Source of the DNA: Oceanisphaera sp. IT1-181
GTDB lineage: Bacteria; Pseudomonadota; Gammaproteobacteria; Enterobacterales; Aeromonadaceae
DNA length: 64,000 nt
Assembly: GCF_033807535.1 (NCBI RefSeq)
Contig: NZ_CP136857.1
Location: 1-64,000, forward strand
Direction: 5' to 3'
The notes below the pieces were generated by a model. That model saw only the letters and a program-made list of their open reading frames with translations. It did not search any database and was not told the DNA's origin. Positions 8,623 to 17,697 of this stretch are shown one piece after another (position 1 is the stretch's first letter; every line of letters begins with the position of its first letter). The position numbers and the translations under genes were made by a program.

Positions 8623-9510
8623 TTATTTGGTCCTATTAGCCGCAGTAATTGCCGCCGTCTTTAGCCAAGCCGCTGCCTTACCTAACGGTCGCTGCTTGTG
8701 CCAAATAAGCTCCAATGCGACCGGCCAGTCATGATCGTCAAATTCCAGATCCGGCGAAACCAGATAGCCATTCTCCAAGGCGCTGGCCACCACATGCTCA
8801 GGTACGAATGCCCAGCCTAAATTACGCTGCACTAGCTCGACGATAACCCATTGGCTTTCTACCCACCACACATCAGCAGCCATGCGTAATCGTGTTTTTT
8901 CTTCACTGTCGTTACGGGTCGCCACCATCAACTGCCGGTAGCGCTTTAGCTCTTCCCAGCCGACCTGTTGACGCGCGAGTTCATGCTCTGGTGCGCAAAC
9001 AATTTTCAACGCTACCCAGCCAAGCGCATGAAAATTAAGGACGGAAGGCAAAATTTCTTGGCGCCACATAATGCCCAGATCGGCCCGTTCTTCCACCACT
9101 AGGCGGCTGACATCCTCCATCAGCGGAAACAATAACTCCAGCTCCACACTGGGAAAGCGGAGAGAAAATTCTTCCATCAGGACGCCCAGCATTTCTTGGG
9201 GATACAGCTCGTCGACCGCCAGCACTAGTCGGCTTTCGACCCCTTCGCCGAGACTCTTGGCAATTCCGCGAAAATGCTCACAGCGCTCCAGTATTACCCG
9301 CGCCTCCGTTAATAAGCGCTCCCCTGCAGGGGTCAGGCTAGGGTAGCGGCCACTGCGCACAAACAAACTGTTACCCAGATCGACTTCTAAATTTGACACG
9401 GCAGTGCTGATCACTGACTGGGCTTTACCCAAACGGCGTGCGGCGGCAGAAAAAGAACCGGTATCCACGGTGGCGACAAAGGCTTGTAATTGGTCGAGAG
9501 AGAAGCTCAT
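8623..9510 (-). CDS. LysR-family transcriptional regulator of the adjacent efflux gene
   Basis: A 295-aa protein with a canonical LysR winged helix at the N-terminus (residues 5-64: LQAFVATVDTGSFSAAARRL, then a recognition helix and the wing) followed by a periplasmic-binding-protein-like effector domain. It is divergent from the PACE efflux gene, with about 90 bp between them. That is the standard arrangement in which the LysR protein binds the shared promoter and controls the pump and itself. The ligand is unknown. Confidence 0.88.
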   Translation of the reverse strand: MSFSLDQLQAFVATVDTGSFSAAARRLGKAQSVISTAVSNLEVDLGNSLFVRSGRYPSLTPAGERLLTEARVILERCEHFRGIAKSLGEGVESRLVLAVDELYPQEMLGVLMEEFSLRFPSVELELLFPLMEDVSRLVVEERADLGIMWRQEILPSVLNFHALGWVALKIVCAPEHELARQQVGWEELKRYRQLMVATRNDSEEKTRLRMAADVWWVESQWVIVELVQRNLGWAFVPEHVVASALENGYLVSPDLEFDDHDWPVALELIWHKQRPLGKAAAWLKTAAITAANRTK

Positions 9511-9600
9511 CTATCTTAAAATCCGATACGTTCTAACTTTGATCCCAGATGTTAGCAGATATAATTATTGGCTCGGCAATAAAACCAACCAGGAAATTTC

Positions 9601-10035
9601 ATGCGCACCACCAAAGACCGTATTCGCCACACCTTGGGCTTTGAGGGCATTGGGCTAATTTTATTTATTCCTATGGCCAGCTGGCTATTCGGCTTTGATC
9701 TCCAGCTAATGGGCACTATGGCCGTGGTTGGCTCAATACTCGCCACTGTGTGGAACTATTTTTATAACCTATTGTTCGATCACAGCATGCTGAAACTACG
9801 AGGAGATGTGCGTAAAACAGTCCCGCTACGCCTATTTCACGCCCTATTCTTTGAGTTAGGTTTACTGTCACAGTTCGTGCCAGTGCTCGCTTGGTATTTG
9901 GGTATTTCCTTGCGGGAAGCCCTGATGATGAGTGTCACCATGGCCACCTTTTACCTAGTGTATGCCTTTGTTTATAACCTGGCTTATGACAAAGTGTTTC
10001 CTGTTCCATATCAAAGTCCGCAGGTACAGAGCTAA
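9601..10035 (+). CDS. PACE-family multidrug (chlorhexidine-type) efflux protein
   Basis: A 144-aa inner-membrane protein with four hydrophobic helices in two tandem bacterial transmembrane-pair repeats. The family's essential glutamate is present in helix 1 (LGFEGIGLILF), with the usual Trp-Asn-Tyr stretch (TVWNYFYNLLFD) at the end of the first pair and a similar AFVYNLAYDKVF closing the second. PACE proteins export chlorhexidine, biguanides, acriflavine or short diamines using the proton gradient. The start is supported by AGGAAA 7 nt upstream. Divergent from its LysR regulator. Confidence 0.9.
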   Translation: MRTTKDRIRHTLGFEGIGLILFIPMASWLFGFDLQLMGTMAVVGSILATVWNYFYNLLFDHSMLKLRGDVRKTVPLRLFHALFFELGLLSQFVPVLAWYLGISLREALMMSVTMATFYLVYAFVYNLAYDKVFPVPYQSPQVQS

Positions 10036-10110
10036 AAAACCCGCTGAAAGGCTAACACCGATCAGTTAAGAAATTTTGGCGATCGGTTGACCGAACCTTA
10101 TACGGCGTCA

Positions 10111-10148
10111 AAATACCCTCATCACTACATGGTATGAGGGTATTTTTT
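10111..10148 (+). terminator. Rho-independent terminator after the PACE gene
   Basis: A 12-bp stem AAATACCCTCAT / ATGAGGGTATTT followed by a T-run. It ends the PACE transcript. It may also belong to the edge of the truncated IS4 element that starts here. Confidence 0.7.
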
Positions 10149-10534
10149 TGCTTGCTCACTGGTTACTCGACACCGATACATTTGCCGCTCCTGAGTCGTT
10201 ATCGACCTTCCACAAACACCTTCCTCTGGACTGGATACATACCGCGCTAGAGCAAACGGATAAAGCGAGTGTCGGGCGGCGAAAGCTCCCCGCCGAGCTG
10301 GTGGTCTGGTTGGTTATCGCCATGGGATTATTTCGTGACCGTTCGATTAGTGATGTGGTGGACAAGTTAGATCTTCAACTGACCGATAAGCTGGGAGAGT
10401 CCGTCGCGCCCAGTGCCATTCACCAAGCTAGGCAGCGTCTGACTAGCGAGCCATTAGCCGCGTTTTTTAACCTCACGGCTGAGCATTGGATTGCAGAAGA
10501 AGACAGTAAAGATACGTGGCATGGACTTCGCGTT
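10148..10534 (+). pseudogene. IS4-family transposase, N-terminal fragment
   Basis: About 128 codons resemble the N-terminal domain of IS4-type transposases (LPLDWIHTALEQTDKASVGR; SISDVVDKLDLQ) and stop at TWHGLRV, just before the catalytic DDE part. The reading frame then runs into an unrelated gene at about 10,530. The insertion was therefore followed by a deletion that removed the rest of the element and the start of the neighbouring MFS gene. Confidence 0.75.
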
Positions 10535-11370
10535 TATCCTTTCCGCCTCTCTTGTGCTGTCCGTTACCTTACCTCAACGCAAAGACGCATTTCACGGTGA
10601 GTCCTTCTGGATCAGAGTCACCAAAGGCATGCGCATTTATTTGAAAACGCCAAGGCTTGAAGGGTTGCTTGCCCTGAGTCTGGTGGTGTCTTCGGCAGGT
10701 GCTATGCAGATCGTCAACACCGTTGTCTATGTACGGAGTCATCTTGGGCTTACCAATGAATGGGTTGCTATCGTCCTTGCCGCTGCAGGCGGTGGTTCCA
10801 TGGTAGTGGCGCTTACTCTGCCAAGCATTTTGAAGAGCGTACAGCCAAGGCTATGTATGCTGACCGGAGGTTTTATTCTATCAGTGAGCGTGCTGGCCGG
10901 AGCCCTAATGCCAGGGATTGGTGTGCTGATCTTGCTGTGGTTTCTGATGGGTGCGGGGATGTCGATAATTCTAACGCCGGTGGGACGGTTGTTGACAATA
11001 TCCAGCCGTGAGAATGATCGTCCGGCGCTATTTGTGGCACAGTTTTCATTGTCCCATGGGTGCTGGCTGATAACCTATCCTCTTGCAGGTTGGCTTGGTG
11101 TGCAGGTTGGTTTGATGGGGGCTTTTATTGTGCTTGGTTTGGTGGCGTTCTTTTCCGCGGTGGTTGCCATGTTGCTTTGGCCTCAACAAGACCCCGAGCA
11201 CTTGGAACACACTCATAGTGAGACAAATCATGGTCATTATCACTACCACGATAAACAAGCACGAAGGCTGGGAGGGGGCGGAACCTCACAATCACGGGCA
11301 CAAGCATCCGCACCTGATTCATACCCACGACTTTGTGGTTGATGACCATCATACCTATTGGCCTAAGTAA
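10521..11370 (+). pseudogene. MFS transporter remnant with histidine-rich tail
   Basis: The frame from 10521 holds roughly six hydrophobic helices typical of the C-terminal half of a major-facilitator permease. It ends in a His-rich segment (HTHSETNHGHYHYHD). A one-base shift near 11,258 moves the coding into the next frame, which continues HEGWEGAEPHNHGHKHPH and ends with FVVDDHHTYWPK. Such tails occur on metal-related MFS carriers. The N-terminal half has been lost at the IS4 junction, so the gene is dead. Confidence 0.7.
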
Positions 11371-11701
11371 AAAAGTGCGAGCTACCGAGGCCATTCTTAA
11401 TCCTTCGGAATACTCGGCGTTAAGTTCCCCTACCAGCTGAGCATATCCACATATCTCATACTCTGTAGTTAGTTGAATAGCGGATTACTAATGAAGCCTG
11501 TGCTCGGTTAATGCCTACTTCTTGCCGCTAGCTTTGTTGGTTACTCAGTGGATGTCGCTCTACTAATCGTCAGGCCATGCCATTTTCCGGTAGAAAAGCG
11601 CTGTCGGTTGCCAACTGGGGACTACTTTTTTATTGTTAGGTCGCACCGCTTTCCGACCGGAAAATATAATCGATAACGGACAGTAGATCTAATGACTTTA
11701 G
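11371..11701. other. Non-coding stretch between two pseudogenes
   Basis: Nothing recognisable: no convincing ORF, tRNA or repeat. Probably flanking DNA of the decayed MFS gene. Confidence 0.4.
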
Positions 11702-13045
11702 TTAATACACATCTTCTCGATAGCGGCCTGCTGTTTTTAAGGTTTGCACATCCAGCTCAAGCGGCGCTAATAGTTGATCCAGTGCCTCGGCCACGCTGCT
11801 AGCCATATTGCGGCCACCACACACCAACACTTGGGCACCTGAGGCTATTAGCTCTTGTAACTGTGTGCTATTAGCCGTGATTTTGTTGGATAGGGCGATG
11901 CTGCTGATTATTACGAATAAAGCCTACCAGCGGCCCTATACCAGTATCGGCGCCCACTAAGATCAGCGGTGTGTCGCCAAGCAGTGGCCTAAAAGTAGGA
12001 TGCAGTTGAATAAAGACGTCTATCTGCTCACCCAGTTGTAAGTGATGTAAAAAGCTCGAACACTCACCGCCCGCATGTTTACGCACACAAATTTCTAGCA
12101 CGCCATCGCTGGAGGCGTAGGCCAGCGAATAGAGCCGCGCCACCGAACTGTGTGGTGCATAAATGCCCATCAAGTCACCGGCGGAAAAGTGCGGCAAGCG
12201 AGCCGAGCGCCACAAGCGTCGCCAAGCTGGGCGTGAGTTTGGCATTGCGGCAAAACGCAGCACGCTGGTCGGCGTGCCGCTATTAACGTCATAACCCACG
12301 CGATCTGCCAGTTGCAGCCGTGTGGTGGGCGGCTCGCACTCCCTTATGCTCGAGCACTAGATCGTGACTCAGAGCCTCACCTAGCCGAGTGCCCCAACGG
12401 GCAAAGGTCTGTGCGGATTGTCGATCAACGGTTTCTAGTGCTAACAACGGCTCGCCATCGCGCGCCAGCAGCGCCGCGTCTACCTCTTCGGCAAACCGAC
12501 AAAAATGGCAGAACTGTCGGTCACCAAAGCCTAATACGGCAAAGTGCGCAATTGGCAGCTGTTTAAGTTCGGCTAGTCGACTTAAAAAGTGATTGGCTGA
12601 GGCGGGCGCATCGCCGTCGCCATAGGTGGCGGTAAGCACTAATAGCTGCTTCGCCTGTGGGTAATGGGCGGCCAAGCTATTCATGGCCGCGGTTGCACCC
12701 CATGGCCTGCCGACGTGAGCTCATCATGCAGCGTGCGGGCAAAGCCCCACGTGCTGTTAGCCTCGCTGCCCACCAAAATTACCGTATCCGCCGCCTTGGC
12801 TTGGCAGTTATTTAGTAACTTGGGCATGGCTTTGCGCCTTTGCCACCAGGTTTGCAGGCCAGTCACGGCCAACACTGGCACTACTAAGGCGCTTAAGCCC
12901 AGCCAAAGGCCTAACCACCAGAGTCCTTCTCCCGTATGCAGTTTGGTGATTAAGGCGTAAAAAGCGTGGGATTTATCATGAGCTTAGTAAGCCAGCTGCT
13001 CACCGTTATAAGGGTTTACAAAGCTGGCGCCTTGCTGTGCATGCT
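11702..13045 (-). pseudogene. PepSY-flavodoxin-FNR reductase, frameshifted remnant
   Basis: Read on the minus strand, pieces in different frames join into one protein. First comes a PepSY-type membrane segment (LHTGEGLWWLGLWLG, ending TWWQRRK). Then a flavodoxin domain starting TVILVGSEANSTWGFA with TATYGDGDAPASA. Then an FAD/NADPH reductase region (ARLYSLAYASSDG; TPLILVGADTGIGPL) ends AGRYREDVY at 11702. At least three frame changes (near 12,690, 12,300 and 11,880) and probably a missing NADPH-binding stretch make it non-functional. The intact family couples NADPH oxidation to membrane electron transfer. Confidence 0.75.
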
Positions 13046-13513
13046 GATTGATGGTCACGTTACCGGCGATAACGCGAACCATGCCACCGCTTGATAGCCG
13101 CTGCTCGGATATGTCAGCACTTACCATCTTCTGATAGGCTGCAGGCTTCATTTTTCGGCGGCAGGAAAATTCAGCTAGATTTGAAAGCCGTGCAGCAGAC
13201 CGTGCTCTTGCTCAGGCATTTCCGAATGCAGTACGCCCGGGGTCATCCACTGCACATCACCGGCGCTGATAACGCCTTCATTACCCATGTGGTCGCGGTG
13301 ACGCATATGCCCAGCCTTCATATAGGTAATGGTTTCAAAGCCTCGATGAGGATGTTCGGGAAAGCCGCCAATATAGTCGGCCGAATCGTCGGAATTGATT
13401 TCATCAATCATCAAAAAAGGATTGAGTACCTGATGCAGACGCTGACCTGCTAGGCGATGGATCTTGACGCCGTCACCATCCTGGGTAGGGCGACCAGGTA
13501 TCACTTTAATTAA
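13046..13513 (-). pseudogene. Pirin-family protein remnant
   Basis: The minus-strand frame reads IPGRPTQDGDGVK, then HPHRGFETITYM and GDVQWMTPGVLHSEMPE, the cupin core and metal-binding region of pirins. It hits TAG at the position where pirins carry Trp (LLHGFQI-stop-LNFPAAEK), then a frameshift, and fades into the PepSY gene around 13,046-13,055. The upstream end is cut by the IS66-type element at 13,522 (LRELIKV just precedes the IS). Both neighbours were thus joined by deletion. Confidence 0.75.
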
Positions 13514-13521
13514 TTCTCTCA

Positions 13522-15091
13522 GTAACTATTCAGCTTCCGGCTTGGCGTAAAAAATGCTCGGAAGCTGATCGTTGAATAATAACGTCAAGGCTGAGCTCGC
13601 TGACACGGACTGTTTTCGGCACGTCGAGAGATAGCTCCTGATTAAACAGAACATCTCAGCGCCTTGCATACTTCTAAAACAGCCGGATATCTTTTGCTGT
13701 ACTTTGGTCATCCGGATGTCATTCTCACCCTGATTATTGGTAAACGGCACCGTTACCTCAGACACCATAAAGCGCAAGACATCATCTTGATAGTCCCGTA
13801 ATCGCTCTAATAAGGCCCGTGATTTAGTGCGCTTCAGCCGCCCTCGCTGGCCTTTTTTTCGGGTGCTTTCATCTGGTGGCGGACAATGGATATCGCCCCT
13901 CGCTAAAATGCCCTGATACTCTGTTATATACTGCTGCTGGCTGAGCTCGTCTAACGCGCCCTCATCGATTTGCCGTTTATTTATCGTTTTTAATAAGGTT
14001 TGTAGCGCCTTGGCCCATTCCATGCCGTCCTGCTCCCAAGCACGCTCAAGTTCGCGCAGATGATGCGCATTGCACAAGGCATGGTCGCATTGCGTGTATT
14101 GGTAATACGGTTTCCAATGGTCATGGCACAACACACCGGTAAAATAAGGTAAAACACCCGCCTCATCCATGGCGAGCTTCCCTCTGTTTTTATGCGGGTA
14201 AAAATACGTCCACTGAGTGGTCGAGGCACCATGAAGCCAATGGCGTACGCCATCCACATTGATGCCGGTTTCATCGACATGCAGTAACGGCGACTGCGCT
14301 AAGGCGTGCTGGATGGCATCTTGCGTACCTGATGAACGCACTAATGTTGCAGCTTGCTCATTGAAATTAAACAAGCTGCCCGCACTGAGGGGGATACCGA
14401 GCTGATCGTTAAAGTACTCTTCGATACGGTTGTAAGGGAGTAGCTGATATTGAGATAATACACCGCATGGGCTTTCAGACCGGCGCCATATTGCACAGGG
14501 CGAGTCACGCCGTGAGGAAACTGTCCCATGAAACGGGTGCCGTGCTCGTCTTCAAGGATCTGCGCTTGATACTCGGTGACGACTTTACTGATATCGATAT
14601 CAACCACTTGGCGCTTTTGAAAGCCAACTTCGTGGTACCGCCCCTTGGGCAAGGAGCCACGATTCACGTATATGATGTTGATTTCATCAGGGGAGTCGGT
14701 TTGTAACAGGGTTTTTCCGATGCGGCCAGGCTGACCACCGGGCTTCAATTCAGAGCCGGTAGTGGGGGATTTCTTGCGATTCGTGTCTTGAGAAGGAGGA
14801 ATGCTGCTGTTTTTACTATTAAGGCCAAATTTTTGAGCCAACAACGTGACGATCATCAAAATGAGCTCAATCGACATTTTGAGAGAAGGCGTAATCGTTT
14901 TGTCTGCAATCAGTTGCTTTCGTGTTTGCTCAACAACGTCTTGGATATTGATGTCTTTTAAGTTCATTATGCACGGAGTTAGCTAGCTTAGGACTAGCAT
15001 GACAGACTGACAGGATCGGTCAAATGATCCTGAAAAATAGTTGAGAAAAGGGATAATTTTCTCAACTTCGATTTCTAAGCTGAATAGTTAC
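13522..15091 (-). mobile_element. IS66-family element, single-ORF (ISBst12-like) type
   Basis: 1570 bp with matching ends: GTAACTATTCAGCTT at 13522 and its inverted copy ending at 15091. It holds one transposase frame and no tnpA/tnpB, like the single-gene branch of IS66. The 8-bp flanks (TTCTCTCA / AAATAATA) do not match, so the element has been rearranged since insertion. Its terminal repeat is shared with the 174-bp elements at 17524 and 20903. Confidence 0.8.
13526..14967 (-). pseudogene. tnpC: IS66-type transposase, frameshifted
   Basis: The N-terminal half (start 14967; coiled region and a Gly/Pro-rich zinc-finger-like section GGQPGRIGKT) and the C-terminal catalytic half (LLHVDETGINVDGVRHWLH; GVLCHDHWKPYY; NNQGENDIRM) are in different frames joined near 14,450. 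The DDE residues are visible (DETG, HDHW, the ENDIR glutamate). One or two lost bases inactivate it unless frameshifting rescues it. Confidence 0.8.
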
Positions 15092-15127
15092 AAATAATAT
15101 ATGACAGGTATAAGTACGAAAAAATAC

Positions 15128-15173
15128 ACACAGAATGTGTTAACAGTGTTAACAGTGTTAACACATTCTGTGT
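15128..15173. promoter_or_regulatory. 46-bp palindrome with GTTAACAGTGTTAAC cores (parS-like)
   Basis: 18-bp inverted arms (outer part ACACAGAATG) enclose two overlapping copies of GTTAACAGTGTTAAC. There is no T-run, so it is not a normal terminator. The same core lies in two palindromes beside parB (58102-58201) with quite different outer arms, which points to a protein-binding site such as a ParB centromere. It sits 115 bp beyond the end of the phosphatase gene. Confidence 0.55.
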
Positions 15174-15288
15174 CCAGTAAAATTGTCGAAGTCAGAATAA
15201 TATAACAGCAGATAGCTAATCAAGAAATGCAACAGAAGCGTATGTTGGCATAATGTATGCTTAGCTAAGAACATCACACTGTTAGTTT

Positions 15289-15996
15289 TCATGCGGGTTC
15301 GAGGTGGCTTTGAAAAAAGCCATTATCACTCTCAGCTAAATACTCACAACCGTGCTCGCTTGGACTAATCAATAACACACTAGCGTCATCTTCCAGCTTG
15401 ATCCAATCCTGCTGAGAGGCAAGGTGCTCTGCCCAGTAACCATCGGTACAAACCAATACTCTACTGTGGCCACACAAATTTGTCTGCATAACAGTAGGTG
15501 CTTCAAAACGTCTAGCTTTCAGGCAGCGAGTCAGTATGTTACGACTAGCGCTGAACAAAGGACTTTCTAGCCCTTGTTGATGAGAACAATGATGCGGATC
15601 TATCAACCACTGGCGTTCATCATTCGGTGACTCGATGGCAACCAAACAGTCACCGCAATACAGAATTAATAACTCTCTTGTGTGCTTGTTAAAACTAAGC
15701 ACTGTATAACTTGCAATCGCACACAGATATTGTGGTCGTAGTTTTTGATGTGCCTTTTTTATCTGGAGATAAAGCATTCTGGTTGATAATTCATTTCCAT
15801 TTTCTAGTTCGTACCGGATAGATCTTATCAGCTCACCAGCCCAAAACCGTGCAAGCGCGTGACCTTCACCTTCAGGACCTTTCTCGGAAGCATCCACCAC
15901 AACAGCGACCAAATAGGCATTATCTTGATAGCACCCCATGGCATCATTGTTTGTTCTACTTCGGTTTCCTTTACGACTGCGCCAAGATAGCTTCAT
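15289..15996 (-). CDS. PP2C-like protein phosphatase, third gene of a three-gene operon
   Basis: A 235-aa protein with the PP2C metal-dependent Ser/Thr phosphatase pattern in order: an N-terminal GNRSRTNNDA (like the RxxNED motif), D35 in VVVDASEKGPEGEG, GD in LYCGDCLVAI, CTDGYWAE, and a final DDASVLLIS. The three expected metal-binding aspartates are therefore kept. No membrane or sensor domain is present. Its ATG directly abuts the stop of the nucleotidyltransferase gene (zero gap). Pairing with a nucleotidyltransferase and a winged-helix regulator suggests it acts on a modified protein in the same system, perhaps as the antidote or counter-enzyme. That role is inference. Confidence 0.7.
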   Translation of the reverse strand: MKLSWRSRKGNRSRTNNDAMGCYQDNAYLVAVVVDASEKGPEGEGHALARFWAGELIRSIRYELENGNELSTRMLYLQIKKAHQKLRPQYLCAIASYTVLSFNKHTRELLILYCGDCLVAIESPNDERQWLIDPHHCSHQQGLESPLFSASRNILTRCLKARRFEAPTVMQTNLCGHSRVLVCTDGYWAEHLASQQDWIKLEDDASVLLISPSEHGCEYLAESDNGFFQSHLEPA

Positions 15997-16713
15997 TTAA
16001 TTGCCTCTAGCCAACAGCTCTAAACGAGAGAATATTTCGTCTTCCCGAGCTTGATCACCTAACGACTGGCTTTGCACAGCATATTCAAAATCCTGAATTT
16101 CTAGCAAAGCACTAAGCTCAACTGCAATGTAGTGCCTCAACTCAACATCAGCTCCTCTGACTTCATTTGATAGCTCTTCTCTACCATCTACGAGGGTTAA
16201 TATGTCTTCTATATCTCTGCTGGAAAGCGGGTCATTGCAACCTCTCCCCTTATAAGCTTCGAGCTTGGTGGCGACAAAGTACACCGGATCGACCACTCGG
16301 ATAACGACACCTTGAGCGAGTATGCGCGGGGCTGCTGTCTCTATGGCTTGTTTGTACCATCGGTTAGTAAACCCAAGTACCTCTGCATTGTCGGGTATAA
16401 AATCTACCCGCAGATCACCTAGTTTCATCGCGCAGAACGGGGTATCTTCCTCCTGCTCTTCTTCATCAAGTCCGGGAAGACTAAATCCTTTCTCTACTAG
16501 CTTATCTTGTAGCTGGTAATAATTGATCACTCCCATCACGCTGATTATCAGATCTACGTCATTTGTGTGTCTCACCTGTTCTTTGGTAAATTCATCCGTA
16601 AGCAGCAATCCTGTAGTACAACCACCGACAAAGGCCATTTGTTCGCACAATTCAGGACCCAATGCTCTGGCTACAAGCTCCAGCATTTTTAGGTGAATAT
16701 TAAAATTATTCAT
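15997..16713 (-). CDS. Nucleotidyltransferase (AbiEii/MNT-like)
   Basis: A 238-aa protein with the polymerase-beta nucleotidyltransferase signature: VGGCTTGLLL (residues ~29-38), then HTNDVDLIISV, giving the two catalytic aspartates of the D-x-D motif. A later acidic strand (DLRVDFIPD) supplies the third. The segment VATKLEAYKGRG ... DIEDILTLVDGR matches the lysine/helix pattern of AbiEii-type toxin nucleotidyltransferases. The start overlaps the regulator stop (ATGA) with GGAGA upstream. Known relatives transfer nucleotides to tRNA or proteins and inhibit growth, so it is the probable toxin or modifier here. Confidence 0.75.
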   Translation of the reverse strand: MNNFNIHLKMLELVARALGPELCEQMAFVGGCTTGLLLTDEFTKEQVRHTNDVDLIISVMGVINYYQLQDKLVEKGFSLPGLDEEEQEEDTPFCAMKLGDLRVDFIPDNAEVLGFTNRWYKQAIETAAPRILAQGVVIRVVDPVYFVATKLEAYKGRGCNDPLSSRDIEDILTLVDGREELSNEVRGADVELRHYIAVELSALLEIQDFEYAVQSQSLGDQAREDEIFSRLELLARGN

Positions 16714-17372
16714 AAACCAGTCTCCATGCGTTTTTTTAGCATAGATACTGCCAAATTACGTTCGCGAGGCTGTCCTAGCCTAATAGCATCAACCAAAGCT
16801 AACATTGCATACATTTCTGGGTCTCGGCGGATAGCAAGAGTTGCACTTTTAAATAATGGATCAACAGACAGACCTTTAGTGTTGCCTTTGGCATCAGGCC
16901 AAACCATGGGTAGCTCCCCCGCAGACATTAATTTCCCCTCGAGTACAGGGGCGGCAAACGAAGTGCTAATGCCCCGAGTCAGCTCTCCAGCTCGCGCTGG
17001 AAACACAAACCTTAGCCCTGACGTTAAAAAATCGAGCAACAAACTAATATTAGCGCGGGGAATGTCCAATCTGCGATCTCGTTTTGCTAATCCAACATCC
17101 ATCATTCTCTGTAAAGAGAGGCTTACCTGACTTTTACTAATGCCAGTTTCTGCAGCTAACGCTCTGACACTATATCTCTCAACCAATAACTCAATGTTAT
17201 CAGTCAACTGCAGCTGCATTTTCTGCAAAACTTTATCCTCCTCAGTTTCCCCCCAATCTCGCCACTCATTGGGCACCCTCACGCGCTGCTCCGCACTGTT
17301 TCTTAATACTTGGGTGTCTTGCTTTTGCAAGCACACTAACTTGAGCAATAAACCGACATCTTGACTTTTCAT
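16710..17372 (-). CDS. Winged-helix regulator, first gene of the operon
   Basis: A 220-aa protein. A helix-turn-helix lies at about residues 78-110 (YSVRALAAETGISKSQVSLS), followed by a family-specific C-terminal part (FPARAGELTRGISTSFAAP; LPMVWPDAKGNTKG; RDPEMYAMLALVDAIRLG). I recall such proteins as partners of AbiEii-like nucleotidyltransferases. The open frame extends 24 codons further, but the ATG at 17372 follows TGGGG. The extra codons would be translated palindrome, so I place the start at 17372. It probably represses its own operon through the 38-bp palindrome just upstream, like AbiEi antitoxins. Confidence 0.7.
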   Translation of the reverse strand: MKSQDVGLLLKLVCLQKQDTQVLRNSAEQRVRVPNEWRDWGETEEDKVLQKMQLQLTDNIELLVERYSVRALAAETGISKSQVSLSLQRMMDVGLAKRDRRLDIPRANISLLLDFLTSGLRFVFPARAGELTRGISTSFAAPVLEGKLMSAGELPMVWPDAKGNTKGLSVDPLFKSATLAIRRDPEMYAMLALVDAIRLGQPRERNLAVSMLKKRMETGL

Positions 17373-17383
17373 ATAATAACCCC

Positions 17384-17421
17384 AGACACTGTCCCTAGTC
17401 CTAGGACTAGGGACAGTGTCT
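17384..17421. promoter_or_regulatory. 38-bp perfect palindrome, candidate operator
   Basis: A perfect two-fold palindrome without spacer, centred on CTAGTCCTAGGACTAG, with outer arms AGACACTGTCC. It ends 11 bp before the ATG of the regulator gene. Position and symmetry suggest the autoregulatory site of the winged-helix protein, possibly also a hairpin in the mRNA leader. Confidence 0.65.
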
Positions 17422-17523
17422 CCAGTAAGGGCTGCTAAAGTCAAGGTTAATTTATTTCTAGTGCCAGGCCTGCTGGTTACATATATTTAAGTTAGGGGTA
17501 TTACGTCTTCAGTTAGATTTATC

Positions 17524-17697
17524 GTAACTATTCCGCTTATTTTTAGAAAATAAATACATATAAAACAAACAGTTAAATTTTTAACGCTATAGGAAATGCT
17601 GAATTCGACTCATTTTCATACATTACGGAACGCAAAAAACACAATATGTAGTGTTTTTTTATCTCCTAACCACTCTGGGTATATGCTGAATAGTTAC
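17524..17697. mobile_element. 174-bp MITE, copy A
   Basis: The ends GTAACTATTCCG / CTGAATAGTTAC are near-perfect inverted repeats matching the IS66-type element at 13522. The internal sequence is the inverted counterpart of copy B at 20903, with a few differences. There is no coding capacity. The right edge abuts a truncated IS66 tnpC and there is no target duplication, so a deletion occurred next to it. Confidence 0.8.

Noticed and set aside
8483..8734. 83-aa plus-strand ORF overlapping the end of the LysR gene
   Set aside because: Antisense to a clear LysR gene, no ribosome binding site and no family features.
15128..15173. Rho-independent terminator of the phosphatase operon
   Set aside because: The palindrome is AT-rich, has no T-run, and its core is repeated near parB, so a protein site is more likely.
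17373..17444. 24-codon N-terminal extension of the winged-helix regulator
   Set aside because: These codons are mostly the 38-bp palindrome, which is better explained as an operator.
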